Below are positions 6,626 through 14,387 of a DNA stretch of 19,788 bases, in pieces. The stretch's first letter is position 1, and each line of letters begins with the position of its first letter. The stretch comes from a bacterium (GTDB taxonomy: Bacteria > Bacillota_I > Bacilli_A > RFN20 > DUOF01), in the NCBI GenBank assembly GCA_012839015.1, contig DUOF01000113.1, forward strand, positions 1 through 19,788, written 5' to 3'. A model generated the notes under the pieces. The model was given only the letters and a program-made list of their open reading frames with translations, searched no databases and was not told the origin of the DNA. The position numbers and the translations under genes are program-made.

Positions 6626-7505
6626 GATCTTTATAAAACTTTTTGTATTAAACGTTTTCTATATTACTTGTTTTATATCATGGAGCGATGTAACTTTAAA
6701 ACAACTTCTAATTATCACTTTATTTTTTAATTCTTACATGGTTCTTAGGTTAAAGAAACTTAATGCTTACTCACAAAAGTTAGAAGCAAATAGTGAACTA
6801 TTTACTTATATTAGTAAATGGAACATGAGTAGAAAAAATAAAATCAGAGATAAACTTACTATCAAGGAAGGCGAAATGTTTAGTCTTGAAAAGCATAGTA
6901 TCCTTAAGTGTATAGAAGAGGGAAGGGATTTTAAGATGATCAGCAAGTTCGCTAACTTTGAAATAGGGCTGAGGCAGGAATTAGTATCGTTTTGCACAGA
7001 AAAAATAAATTATAGTATACTATTAGCAATTATTATTCAAACAACCTCTCTATTGCTTAATTTAGTTATCAAGATTAACCCTCTTGTGAATCTTATATTC
7101 ATCATTTCGATTCTAGTATCTTTGTCTTTATCTATGCGTTTTCTATCAAAACAGGAAAAGCATCTATTTAGGGACTCACTGTATAAACAAATGTTGTTTT
7201 CAGATGCCGATAATTTTAATGAGGTGCAACTCACAAAAGAGGTAAACAAACTAAATATGCCTTACGTTAATAACTTGTACCTTGCTACTATTAAGCATCA
7301 AGATAAAATGATTACCAATGAGGATTTAGAGACTATAAAAGAAGAATCAATCAAGGATTATAAGGAATATATAAATAAGCTGTTACTTAAAGTAAAAAAT
7401 AGGTTAAGTGCCAAGACAAGAAAACTAAGTTATCTACTTATCATTTATCTAATCGGATACTTTGTAGAACTATCAATCTTTATGGATGTGATTATAAATG
7501 GCTAA
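6618..7505 (+). CDS. Polytopic membrane protein, weakly T2SS-F/TadC-like, unknown function
   Basis: A 295-residue protein with about five membrane segments: two at the N-terminus (about 5-21 and 28-43), two central (about 137-153 and 157-175) and one at the C-terminal end (about 273-290). Charged helical regions of about 90 residues separate them. This plan, with a final hydrophobic helix after a basic KNRLSAKTRKLSYLL stretch, recalls inner-membrane platform proteins of type II secretion, type IV pilus, ComG or Tad systems, but no defining motif is present and no cognate ATPase or prepilin peptidase is encoded here. The start is GTG with a perfect AAAGGAGGT seven bases upstream. It overlaps both neighbours by 8 bp. 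Assignment beyond an integral membrane protein is a guess. Confidence 0.65.
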   Translation: MNRIFIKLFVLNVFYITCFISWSDVTLKQLLIITLFFNSYMVLRLKKLNAYSQKLEANSELFTYISKWNMSRKNKIRDKLTIKEGEMFSLEKHSILKCIEEGRDFKMISKFANFEIGLRQELVSFCTEKINYSILLAIIIQTTSLLLNLVIKINPLVNLIFIISILVSLSLSMRFLSKQEKHLFRDSLYKQMLFSDADNFNEVQLTKEVNKLNMPYVNNLYLATIKHQDKMITNEDLETIKEESIKDYKEYINKLLLKVKNRLSAKTRKLSYLLIIYLIGYFVELSIFMDVIING

Positions 7506-7818
7506 GGAGATAAGAGGGATAGTTAGGTTTGTTATAATATTCTTAACACTAATTATAAACATTGATTTAATTAATTATTATCAAAAACTCAATGAGGCTA
7601 GTTTTGTAAACTCACAAATTAAAATAGATTTAAATAACAATCTGTTTGTAAGCTCTGAGCTTATTTTCTATGTGGAGAGTAAAGGTTATGATTTTAGCTT
7701 CACAGAGACGAATAAAAAAATAAGTTATGTACTGTCTTGTGACTTTAATTCTTTTAGTAAGTTATTAAATAATCAAAAAATCATAATAAATGACACCTAC
7801 CATTTAAAAAGCAGGTGA
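7498..7818 (+). CDS. Small single-pass membrane protein of unknown function
   Basis: A 106-residue protein with a basic start (MAKEIRGIVR), one hydrophobic segment (about 11-26, FVIIFLTLIINIDLI) and about 80 polar residues predicted outside the cell. It has one Cys in the outside part (about 81). No lipobox and no classical prepilin cleavage Gly followed by Phe-Thr-Leu-Ile-Glu is seen. Its ATG overlaps the end of the membrane protein gene by 8 bp and no good ribosome site precedes it, so it is probably translated by coupling. It is last in the run of unknown envelope genes; recX follows within 30 bp. No family is recognised. Confidence 0.6.
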   Translation: MAKEIRGIVRFVIIFLTLIINIDLINYYQKLNEASFVNSQIKIDLNNNLFVSSELIFYVESKGYDFSFTETNKKISYVLSCDFNSFSKLLNNQKIIINDTYHLKSR

Positions 7819-7847
7819 AATTAGCTAATATGAGAGTGGTGGTAAAA

Positions 7848-8633
7848 TTGAAGATAATAAATGTGGTTAAAGAGAAAGATAAGGTTAAAATTACACTAAG
7901 TGATAACACATCCTTTTTAATTAGTAAGGAAAACTATCTTAATAATCCTTTAATAATAGATAATGAAATAACTAAAGAAGAAGTTGCAAAAGCAATTAAT
8001 CAAGAAAAAATATTTAAAGCAAAAGAAGCAGCTTATAAATTCATGAATAGGAAGAGACGTAGTGAAGTGGAAGTATCACTATTACTAAGTGAGGTTTCAA
8101 TTGACGAAGAAACCATCGAGGAACTACTAATCACTTTTAGGAGTCAGGGTTATCTAAATGATTTGGAGCTAGCTAGGGACATTGTAAATAGAAGTCTTAT
8201 AAATAAACACGGCAAGGAAAAAATAAGAGAAAAATTAAATGAAAGAATGATATCATACAAAGACATTGATGTGGCGATATCTTCAATTGATGAAGAGGAG
8301 TATGAGGAAAACTTAATAAAGTTAATAAAAAATTATTCATCAAGATACAAAAATGATTCCTTCGCCCTAACCAAGAAAAAGATAACTAACAACTTGTTAA
8401 GCAAAGGGTACTCATTCAAAGACATTGAAAAGGTCAAGAATATTTTACATTTCGATGAAGAATCAGAAATCGAAAGTGTAAAGAAGCAATTAATAAAACT
8501 TTGCAAAAGGGAAGAGGATTTAAATTCATGGCCAATAAGAGCAAAAATTAAGGCCAAGTTAATTAATAAGGGTTTTAAAAATGATATAATAGAAAGAGCA
8601 TTCAGGGGGGTTGTTGAAAATGAAATTGATTAA
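7848..8633 (+). CDS. recX: Regulatory protein RecX
   Basis: A 261-residue cytosolic protein of the RecX family, which binds RecA filaments and modulates recombination. It has the long Firmicutes layout: an N-terminal beta domain (KIINVVKEKDKVKITLSDN) and three tandem three-helix repeats, recognised by AYKFMNRKRRSEVEVSLLL (about 63), the motif FRSQGYLNDLELARDIVN (about 100) and later ISYKDID and KGYSFKDIEKV repeats. I chose TTG 7848 because the protein then starts exactly at the conserved KIINV strand, with GTGGTGG upstream; ATG 7830, which adds six residues and follows AGGTGA, is also plausible. It overlaps the 3' exoribonuclease gene by 14 bp. It lies directly after the unknown envelope genes, apparently in the same transcript. 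Confidence 0.88.
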   Translation: MKIINVVKEKDKVKITLSDNTSFLISKENYLNNPLIIDNEITKEEVAKAINQEKIFKAKEAAYKFMNRKRRSEVEVSLLLSEVSIDEETIEELLITFRSQGYLNDLELARDIVNRSLINKHGKEKIREKLNERMISYKDIDVAISSIDEEEYEENLIKLIKNYSSRYKNDSFALTKKKITNNLLSKGYSFKDIEKVKNILHFDEESEIESVKKQLIKLCKREEDLNSWPIRAKIKAKLINKGFKNDIIERAFRGVVENEID

Positions 8634-9585
8634 GGAATTCGTAGCTGATGAAAAGATTGAACAAAACTTTTTAATTAGCAATGTTACAAGAGGCATTACT
8701 ACGAAGGGTAGTAGTTACTATAATGTGGTACTCCAAGACTCTAGTGGTACTATAGATGCTAAAAAATGGGAAATAAATGAAGGGGATGAACTAATCTTTC
8801 AATCCGGAAATATAGTTAAAGTTAGCGGAGATGTTTTAAATTATCGAGGCAGTTTGCAAGTGAGAATAGGTGGAGGAAAGCTTGTTGAAGACAAGGATAT
8901 AGACCCTACTCATTTTGTGAAGAGTGCACCTATTAAGAAAAGCGAATTAGAGAAAGAGTTCTTCGATTACATTAGGGCGATTGAAGATGAAGATGTCAGG
9001 GCGATAGTAGAAGAGGTAATCAAAGATAACTTTATTTCATTTTCTATTTATCCGGCCGCTAGCAAGAATCATCATGATTATGCCTCAGGTCTTATGCACC
9101 ATACCGTATCAATGTTAAGGCTTGCTAAGGCTATGGTAGAACTTTACCCAGGTTTAGATAAGGATTATTTGTACGCTGGTGTTATTTTACATGATGTTGG
9201 AAAGACTATTGAGCTAAGTGGTCCGATAGTAGCCAGATATACGACACCTGGGAAACTCCTAGGTCACATATCCATAACTCAGGCCCAAATTAAACAAGCT
9301 GCAGATAGGTTAGGGATTGGGGGGGAAATCCCAGTTATTCTACAACATCTGGTTTTATCGCACCACGGTAAAATGGAGTTTGGTTCACCGGTGCCGCCTT
9401 TAACTAAAGAGGCGGAAATATTATCTTTTATTGATAACATTGACTCTAGAATGAACGCTATTGACAAGGCTCTAGAAGATGTTAAAGAAGGAGAATTCAC
9501 TAATAGGATATTTGCCCTTGAAGACAGAACATTTTATAAACCGTTAAAGAACAAAGGAAAGTTTAATGAAAACAAAGACAATTAA
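8620..9585 (+). CDS. yhaM: 3'-5' exoribonuclease YhaM (OB-fold plus HD domain)
   Basis: A 321-residue cytosolic nuclease with two domains. Residues 1-90 form an OB-fold nucleic-acid-binding domain (FLISNVTRGITTKGSSYYN, KVSGDVLNYRGSLQVRI). Residues 140-300 form an HD domain: HHDYASGLMHHTV (150-162), the paired ILHDVGK (about 189-195), HLVLSHHGKMEFGSP (about 245) and FIDNIDSRM. These His/Asp residues bind the two metal ions. YhaM degrades RNA and single-stranded DNA from the 3' end in Firmicutes. Length is as usual. ATG 8620 with GGGGGG nine bases upstream was preferred to the in-frame TTG 8611. It overlaps recX by 14 bp and the PAP2 gene by 20 bp, so the three are co-expressed. Confidence 0.93.
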   Translation: MKLIKEFVADEKIEQNFLISNVTRGITTKGSSYYNVVLQDSSGTIDAKKWEINEGDELIFQSGNIVKVSGDVLNYRGSLQVRIGGGKLVEDKDIDPTHFVKSAPIKKSELEKEFFDYIRAIEDEDVRAIVEEVIKDNFISFSIYPAASKNHHDYASGLMHHTVSMLRLAKAMVELYPGLDKDYLYAGVILHDVGKTIELSGPIVARYTTPGKLLGHISITQAQIKQAADRLGIGGEIPVILQHLVLSHHGKMEFGSPVPPLTKEAEILSFIDNIDSRMNAIDKALEDVKEGEFTNRIFALEDRTFYKPLKNKGKFNENKDN

Positions 9586-10383
9586 TCTTATTGTCGTATC
9601 ATTAATAATACTAAGTTATATAATATTTTATCTTTATGATTTAAATATAAATATATATTTAAATAATACTACATCTCCTTTTGGACGTTTTTTGATGTTT
9701 GGGGTGAATTCCCAGTATACTTGGGACTTCCCTTTTTCGGGTTAAGTCAATTTAAGTTAGTTAACCAAAAACGTCGTTACCTTTATATAGTTATCTCCCT
9801 AATTGGTCTGTATCTAGCTTTTGTTAACTCATTTGGTAGGATTAGCGATAATTTTATTCTAGTGAATGCTATTTCTATCTTTTTTAGTAGTGTTATTAAT
9901 CTTGTCCTGCTTAAAGTAATAAGTGATCTTAGACCAAGTAGTTTAGTTAAATTTAATAGATTTGCCGTTTATTACTTGATAGCAAGTCTGTTCACTGCCG
10001 TAGGCGTTGAACTTATTAAAAACATTTGGGGAAGGACCCGTTTTAGAAATTTAGGGGAAAACTACGAGGGTTACTCTAATTTTCTAAAAATTAACTTCTT
10101 GGGTGGTAGTAAGTCATTCCCTTCGGGTCATTCAGGTGCAGCGGCTAGTATTATAATGCTTAATCTATTAACAAAGTTTTTTAAAACTAGCAAAAGCCAG
10201 GGAATTGTAGTATATTTATTAACGGTAACCTGGGTTATATCAGTAGCGCTTAGCAGGATTATAGTCGGCGCTCATTACCCAAGTGACGTTTTAACTGGGG
10301 TTTTAATAGGTCTATTGATACAATACCTATTATATCAATACATATATAAAAGAAGAGGTGGTATTAATGCTTCAAGTAGCTAA
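9566..10383 (+). pseudogene. PAP2-family membrane phosphatase, broken by a single-base frameshift
   Basis: Two overlapping frames make one protein. Frame 1 starts at ATG 9566 (inside yhaM) and gives MKTKTINLIVVSLII, a membrane segment and SPFGRF before running to a stop at 9743-9745. The second frame, open to 10383, continues as FFDVWGEFPVYLGLPFFG, the usual PAP2 sequence after this segment. The switch is at a run of six T (9688-9693); one extra T gives an intact protein of 272 residues. Active-site motifs are complete: K-x6-R in KNIWGRTRF (about 152-160), PSGH (about 187-190), and SRIIVGAHYPSD (about 229-240) with the catalytic His. Members dephosphorylate lipid phosphates such as phosphatidylglycerophosphate or undecaprenyl diphosphate; the substrate is not resolved. 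A TTG at 9721 is not a credible real start. A sequencing error is the likeliest cause. Confidence 0.8.
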
Positions 10384-11941
10384 TGTTAGTTTGCAATTTG
10401 GTGCTAGAGTCTTGTTTAAAGACGTTAATTTAAAATTTACTAAGGGTAATTGTTATGGGGTTATCGGTGCTAATGGTGCTGGTAAGTCCACCTTTTTAAA
10501 AATCTTATCTGGTGAACTAGAACCAAATAAAGGTGAGATAATTGTCCCTAAAAAGGAAAGGATATCATTCCTAAACCAGGATCAAAATGCTTTCGATGAA
10601 TACACTGTTTTAGAAACAGTTATTTTAGGGCATCCACGTCTAGTAGAAATTAACAATGAAAAAGAAAAACTTTATAGTAAGGAAGACTTCACTGAAAAAG
10701 ATGGTATCAGAGCCAGTGAACTAGAAGAGGAATTTGCTATGCTTGATGGATGGAGTGCTGAGAGCAATGCTGCCCAACTACTGAATGGTTTAGGTATTAA
10801 GGAAAATTCATTTGAGATAAGGATGAAAGATTTAGATGGAAGGGTTAAAGTAAAAGTATTGCTTGCCCAAGCCTTATTTGGAAATCCAGAAATATTAATC
10901 TTAGACGAGCCTACCAACAACTTAGATATTAAAGCTAAAAAATGGATTGAAAACTTTTTACTTAACTTTGAAAACACAGTTATAGTCGTTTCACACGACA
11001 GACACTTTCTAAATAAAGTATGTACCCATATTTGTGATGTTGACTATGGCAAGATAAATGTTTTTGTTGGCAACTATGACTTTTGGTATGAGACTAGTCA
11101 ACTCATTTTAAAACAAGCTCAGGATGCCAATAAAAAGATGGAAGCTAGAATTAAAGAATTACAAGACTTTATTGCCAGATTCTCTGCTAATGCTTCAAAA
11201 TCCAAACAAGCTACATCTAGAAAAAAAGAATTAGAAAAGATAACTTTAAATGATATTAAACCATCTAGCAGAAGATATCCGTTCATTGATTTTAGGTTTG
11301 AAAGAAACATCGGTAATGATGTTCTAGAGGTTAACAACCTTACTAAAGAGGGTTACTTTAAAAATGTTTCTTTTAGGATAAACAAAGGGGAAAAGGTCGC
11401 CTTCCTTAGTGATAACTCAGCTAAGACTACAATGCTATTTAATATTTTAAATGGTTTAGAAGAAGCAGACTCAGGTGAATTTAAATATGGACAAACAATT
11501 ACTAATAGTTACATACCTAGTAATAATGATAGTTATTTCAAAAATAACAACCTTAATTTAATTGATTGGTTAAAGCAATATTCAACCGATCAAAATGAAT
11601 CCTTTATTAGGGGTTGGTTAGGTAGAATGCTTTTCTCGGGCGAAGAAGCCCTGAAAAAGGTTAAGGTATTATCTGGTGGAGAAAAAGTAAGATGTATGCT
11701 AGCAAGAGCCATGCTAACAGCAGGTAACTTAATGTTCATGGATGATCCTAGCAATCATTTAGATTTAGAAACTATTACTGCGCTTAATAAGGGGATGATT
11801 AACTATAAAGGTGTTCTATTGTTTACAAGTCATGACCATGAGATATTACAAACAGTCGCTAACCGAATTATAGAAATTAAAGAAGACGGGATAGTAGACA
11901 GACTGACTACATACGATGAATACATTGAAGAAATCGAATAG
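10367..11941 (+). CDS. ABC-F family ATPase (YbiT/YkpA-like)
   Basis: A 524-residue soluble protein with two ATP-binding domains and no membrane segment, as in ABC-F translation factors that act at the ribosomal E site. Domain 1 has Walker A GANGAGKST (about 34-42) and LILDEPTNNLD (about 176-186), but its signature is LDGRVKVKV rather than LSGGQ. The inter-domain arm is a charged helical region (about 240-310, KQATSRKKELEK). Domain 2 has a degenerate Walker A (LSDNSAKTT, about 347), a good signature LSGGEKVR, and MDDPSNHLD in which the usual catalytic Glu is Asp. Such degeneracy occurs in this ABC-F branch as I recall it. ATG 10367 with AGAAGAGGTGG upstream is preferred to GTG 10358. It overlaps PAP2 by 17 bp. 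It could be a housekeeping translation factor; antibiotic protection is not indicated. Confidence 0.88.
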   Translation: MLQVANVSLQFGARVLFKDVNLKFTKGNCYGVIGANGAGKSTFLKILSGELEPNKGEIIVPKKERISFLNQDQNAFDEYTVLETVILGHPRLVEINNEKEKLYSKEDFTEKDGIRASELEEEFAMLDGWSAESNAAQLLNGLGIKENSFEIRMKDLDGRVKVKVLLAQALFGNPEILILDEPTNNLDIKAKKWIENFLLNFENTVIVVSHDRHFLNKVCTHICDVDYGKINVFVGNYDFWYETSQLILKQAQDANKKMEARIKELQDFIARFSANASKSKQATSRKKELEKITLNDIKPSSRRYPFIDFRFERNIGNDVLEVNNLTKEGYFKNVSFRINKGEKVAFLSDNSAKTTMLFNILNGLEEADSGEFKYGQTITNSYIPSNNDSYFKNNNLNLIDWLKQYSTDQNESFIRGWLGRMLFSGEEALKKVKVLSGGEKVRCMLARAMLTAGNLMFMDDPSNHLDLETITALNKGMINYKGVLLFTSHDHEILQTVANRIIEIKEDGIVDRLTTYDEYIEEIE

Positions 11942-11962
11942 AGTCAATTTAAGGGTTTCTTC

Positions 11963-11980
11963 ACTGGAGCCCCAGTTTAT
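11963..11980 (+). terminator. Weak hairpin after the ABC-F gene
   Basis: ACTGG (11963-11967), loop AGCC, CCAGT (11972-11976), then TTTATT. The stem has only five pairs and the T tract is short, so it is at best a leaky terminator before the MFS gene. Confidence 0.4.
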
Positions 11981-11992
11981 TAAGAAAGAGCA

Positions 11993-13203
11993 ATGTGTAT
12001 TATGAGTTCATTAAAATTCTTTAAGTTATTATCGACATTTGCGATTAATATTATTTCGGTATTTATACCGGCAATTATTTATGGAGCGGTGATCAAGACA
12101 GATCCTTCAGCAGTTAATACTGCACTGTTTTATGCAGTTTCATATTTGATTCTATTTGCTTTTTTGAGAATCTTCTTAGATTTAATCTTCAAAAAGTGGT
12201 TACTAAGATATCAAAAGTTATTCATAATTATTAGAATAATACCGGTTATCTTATACTTCTTCTCAGTATCACTAATTGAAGTTAACTTTATTGCAGGAAT
12301 TGTTTTAGCCGCCCTATTCCACGCTTTTGCACTGACCTTTACTTTGGTTCCGGAAAACAGTTTGTATGCTACCATGAAAAAAGACGATTCCAACTATGGA
12401 AGAGTTAAGATTTATGAAAATATCGGGAATATAATTGGCATTATTAGTGGTGGATTAATTCTTCAATATCTTGACCAATCGTTTCTACTAATCTTTGTCT
12501 TGATTATCTATAGTAGTGGTGCAATACCTTTGTTTATCAAAGACATAAGGGAAATGAAAAGAGTTGGTTTAGTTGTAAAACCATCCAATGAAATAATAAA
12601 AGAAGATTCCGTATTACAAAACGTTGAGCATGAGCAAAAAAAATCTAAGACCAGGATTTTTTTATGCTGTTAATGACTCTGTTTTCTATAAATGAATTTA
12701 TTATTCCAATCTTTAATATTTATTTATTCTCGTCAAATCAATCATTTAGTGTAGTGAGTTATGTTTCAGCAATTTATATTCTTGGGATGAGTGTTTTAAA
12801 TTATAGCTTTGTGTATGTTAAAGACGCCAGGAATAGAAAGAAAATGGCAACCCTTGCAGGTGTTGTTCAGGCAGTGGTCATTATCGGACTAATTTCTGCT
12901 AACAGCTATTCTAGTCATCAAATATCTAACCTACATATTGGTTTGTCAGCCTTCCTTCTAGGTCTTGTTTACCCAATTATGAATATATACAGTATGGAAA
13001 AGAGTATGGAGGTAGGCAAGGAATTAGACATTAGAAGAGAACTAGTGTTTTATAGGGACATAGGTTTCAATCTAGGGCCGGGCCTCTTCACTATCGTCGC
13101 TATTCCATTTCTAGGCTTAACCTCATTTTTGATAGTTTCAGCCCTTGGTGTACTAGCGTGTGGAACTCTAAATAAATTTGGTGAAGATAAGTTCTTAAAA
13201 TAA
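11993..13203 (+). pseudogene. MFS-type transporter, broken by a single-base frameshift
   Basis: Two frames, 11993-12673 and 12664-13203, together encode one membrane protein of about 403 residues. The first gives about six membrane segments and a charged central loop (DIREMKR to EQKKSKTRIF), then reads LCC and stops. The second begins MLLMTLFSINEF and gives about six more segments to FGEDKFLK. The switch is at seven T (12657-12663); an eighth T joins the frames at F-M-L-L. A 6+6 layout with a long central loop is typical of major facilitator proteins; AALFHAFALTFTLVPENSLYA and DIGFNLGPGLF look like pore helices, but no substrate-specific motif is recognised. The start may be ATG 12002 rather than 11993; neither has a strong ribosome site. 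The nearby run of eight A is in frame. Error, decay and slippage all remain possible. Confidence 0.72.
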
Positions 13204-13282
13204 TTTAGAAATGTAGAACGCACTGGGTAGAAAATAAACAAATTATCGATAATTGCTAGGAAGTAAAATAATATTGTTTTAC

Positions 13283-13311
13283 TTGACATTAGCCCTAACA
13301 TAGAGTAATAT
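13283..13311 (+). promoter_or_regulatory. Strong promoter of rplM-rpsI
   Basis: Perfect TTGACA (13283-13288), 17 bp spacer, TAATAT (13306-13311). It lies upstream of the L13 leader hairpin and the ribosomal protein genes. Confidence 0.85.
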
Positions 13312-13318
13312 TCTATAC

Positions 13319-13366
13319 GGCAATTGCCATAGTTGTAGCCCCGGTAAGACTACAATTGATGGTACA
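13319..13366 (+). promoter_or_regulatory. Ribosomal protein L13 leader (autoregulatory RNA hairpin)
   Basis: A long hairpin in the 5' leader of rplM: TGCCAT (13325-13330) pairs with ATGGTA (13359-13364), and AGTTGTAG (13331-13338) pairs with CTACAATT (13350-13357), separated by a single bulged G (13358). The loop is CCCCGGTAAGA. Position and shape agree with the Firmicutes L13 leader, a structure thought to let L13 limit its own operon. The primary sequence match is from memory, so the class call is less certain than the hairpin itself. Confidence 0.7.
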
Positions 13367-13391
13367 GTATATTTAAGGAGGAAAAAAGAGT

Positions 13392-13832
13392 ATGCAACGT
13401 CAAACAACAATGATTAAAACAAGTGAAATTACTCGCAAATGGTACGTAATTGATGCCAAGGATAAACCTTTAGGAAGACTTGCATCTGAAATCTCTGTCA
13501 TTTTAACAGGTAAAAACAAACCAATTTACACACCACATATGGACTGTGGAGACTTTGTTATAGTTTTAAACGCAGACAAAGTTTTACTAACAGGTGATAA
13601 ATTAAACAATAAAAAATATTACAATCACTCACAATACGCTGGTGGTCTAAGAACTAGAAGCGCAAAAGTAATGATTGAAAAGTACCCAGTTGAAATGTTC
13701 GAAAGAGCAGTTTGGGGAATGTTACCAAAAGGCAGACTTGGAAGAAAAATGTATAAGAAACTATTCGTGTATACAACAGATACACATCCACATACAGCTC
13801 AACAACCAGTTGTATTGGAATTAAAAATTTAA
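13392..13832 (+). CDS. rplM: 50S ribosomal protein L13
   Basis: A 146-residue protein of the large ribosomal subunit, normal length for the family. Recognised by KWYVIDAKDKPLGRLASEIS near the N-terminus, GDFVIVLNADKVLLTG in the middle, the MIEKYPVEMFERAVWGMLPKG core with GRLGRKMYKKL, and the C-terminal HPHTAQQPVVLEL. Start ATG 13392 has AAGGAGG (13375-13381) ten bases upstream; the next in-frame ATG (13410) would lose the usual leader residues. It is co-transcribed with rpsI, 12 bp downstream, the arrangement nearly universal in bacteria. Its own leader RNA probably provides feedback control. Confidence 0.98.
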   Translation: MQRQTTMIKTSEITRKWYVIDAKDKPLGRLASEISVILTGKNKPIYTPHMDCGDFVIVLNADKVLLTGDKLNNKKYYNHSQYAGGLRTRSAKVMIEKYPVEMFERAVWGMLPKGRLGRKMYKKLFVYTTDTHPHTAQQPVVLELKI

Positions 13833-13844
13833 GGAGGAACAAAA

Positions 13845-14255
13845 ATGGCAGCTAAGAAAGAAAATCCATTATCTTACTATGGAACGGGAAGAAGAAAAAC
13901 TTCAGTAGCACGTGTTAGATTGTTCCCTGGAACAGGAAAAATCATGGTTAATGGTATTGATGTAAATGAATACATGCCTTATGAAGTTTTAGTTAGAGAT
14001 CTAAAACAACCTTTAGTTTTAACACAATGTGAAGGTAAATTTGATGTAATTGCTAATGTTAATGGTGGAGGTACTACTGGTCAAGCTGGTGCAATCAGAC
14101 TTGGAATAGCTCGTGCCCTACTAGAAGCAAGCAACAATGACTTCAGACCTATTTTAAAGAGTAATGGTATGTTAACTCGTGATTCTAGGAAAAAAGAACG
14201 TAAAAAATACGGTCTTAAAAAAGCTAGAAAATCACCACAATTCTCTAAACGTTAA
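13845..14255 (+). CDS. rpsI: 30S ribosomal protein S9
   Basis: A 136-residue small-subunit protein. The N-terminal YYGTGRRKTSVARVRLFPG and GKIMVNG blocks, the central VNGGGTTGQAGAIRLGIARAL, and the C-terminal RDSRKKERKKYGLKKARKSP ending in FSKR are all standard; the basic tail reaches the P-site tRNA in the ribosome. AAGGAGG lies eight bases before the start. It is the second gene of the rplM-rpsI operon and is followed by a clear terminator. Confidence 0.98.
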   Translation: MAAKKENPLSYYGTGRRKTSVARVRLFPGTGKIMVNGIDVNEYMPYEVLVRDLKQPLVLTQCEGKFDVIANVNGGGTTGQAGAIRLGIARALLEASNNDFRPILKSNGMLTRDSRKKERKKYGLKKARKSPQFSKR

Positions 14256-14273
14256 GAATATTCAAGTGAGACT

Positions 14274-14294
14274 AAACCACCTAAGGTGGTTTTT
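14274..14294 (+). terminator. Intrinsic terminator after rpsI
   Basis: AAACCACC (14274-14281), loop TAA, GGTGGTTT (14285-14292), with five T (14290-14294). The eight-pair stem is perfect. Confidence 0.92.
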
Positions 14295-14338
14295 ATATAC
14301 TTTTTTTTGCCTTGTTCAATAAATATTGATTCTCTTGT

Positions 14339-14366
14339 TTTACTAAAATCACAATGATGTTATAAT
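14339..14366 (+). promoter_or_regulatory. Promoter of dnaB-dnaI
   Basis: TTTACT (14339-14344), 16 bp, perfect TATAAT (14361-14366) preceded by TGT, which gives an extended -10. The dnaB start codon follows 21 bases after the -10. Confidence 0.7.
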
Positions 14367-14387
14367 GATTTAGCGGGGGGATTTAGC

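Noticed and set aside
9721..10383. Stand-alone PAP2 gene starting at TTG 9721
   Set aside because: It has no ribosome site and lacks the first membrane segment, which is found in the other frame directly upstream; a frameshift explains both.
10367..11941. Antibiotic resistance ABC-F (Vga/Lsa/Msr-like)
   Set aside because: The sequence looks like the housekeeping YbiT/YkpA branch, and the arm lacks the long extension expected for resistance types.
12664..13203. Separate membrane protein gene starting at ATG 12664
   Set aside because: It has no ribosome site, and it continues the transporter encoded just upstream when one T is added.
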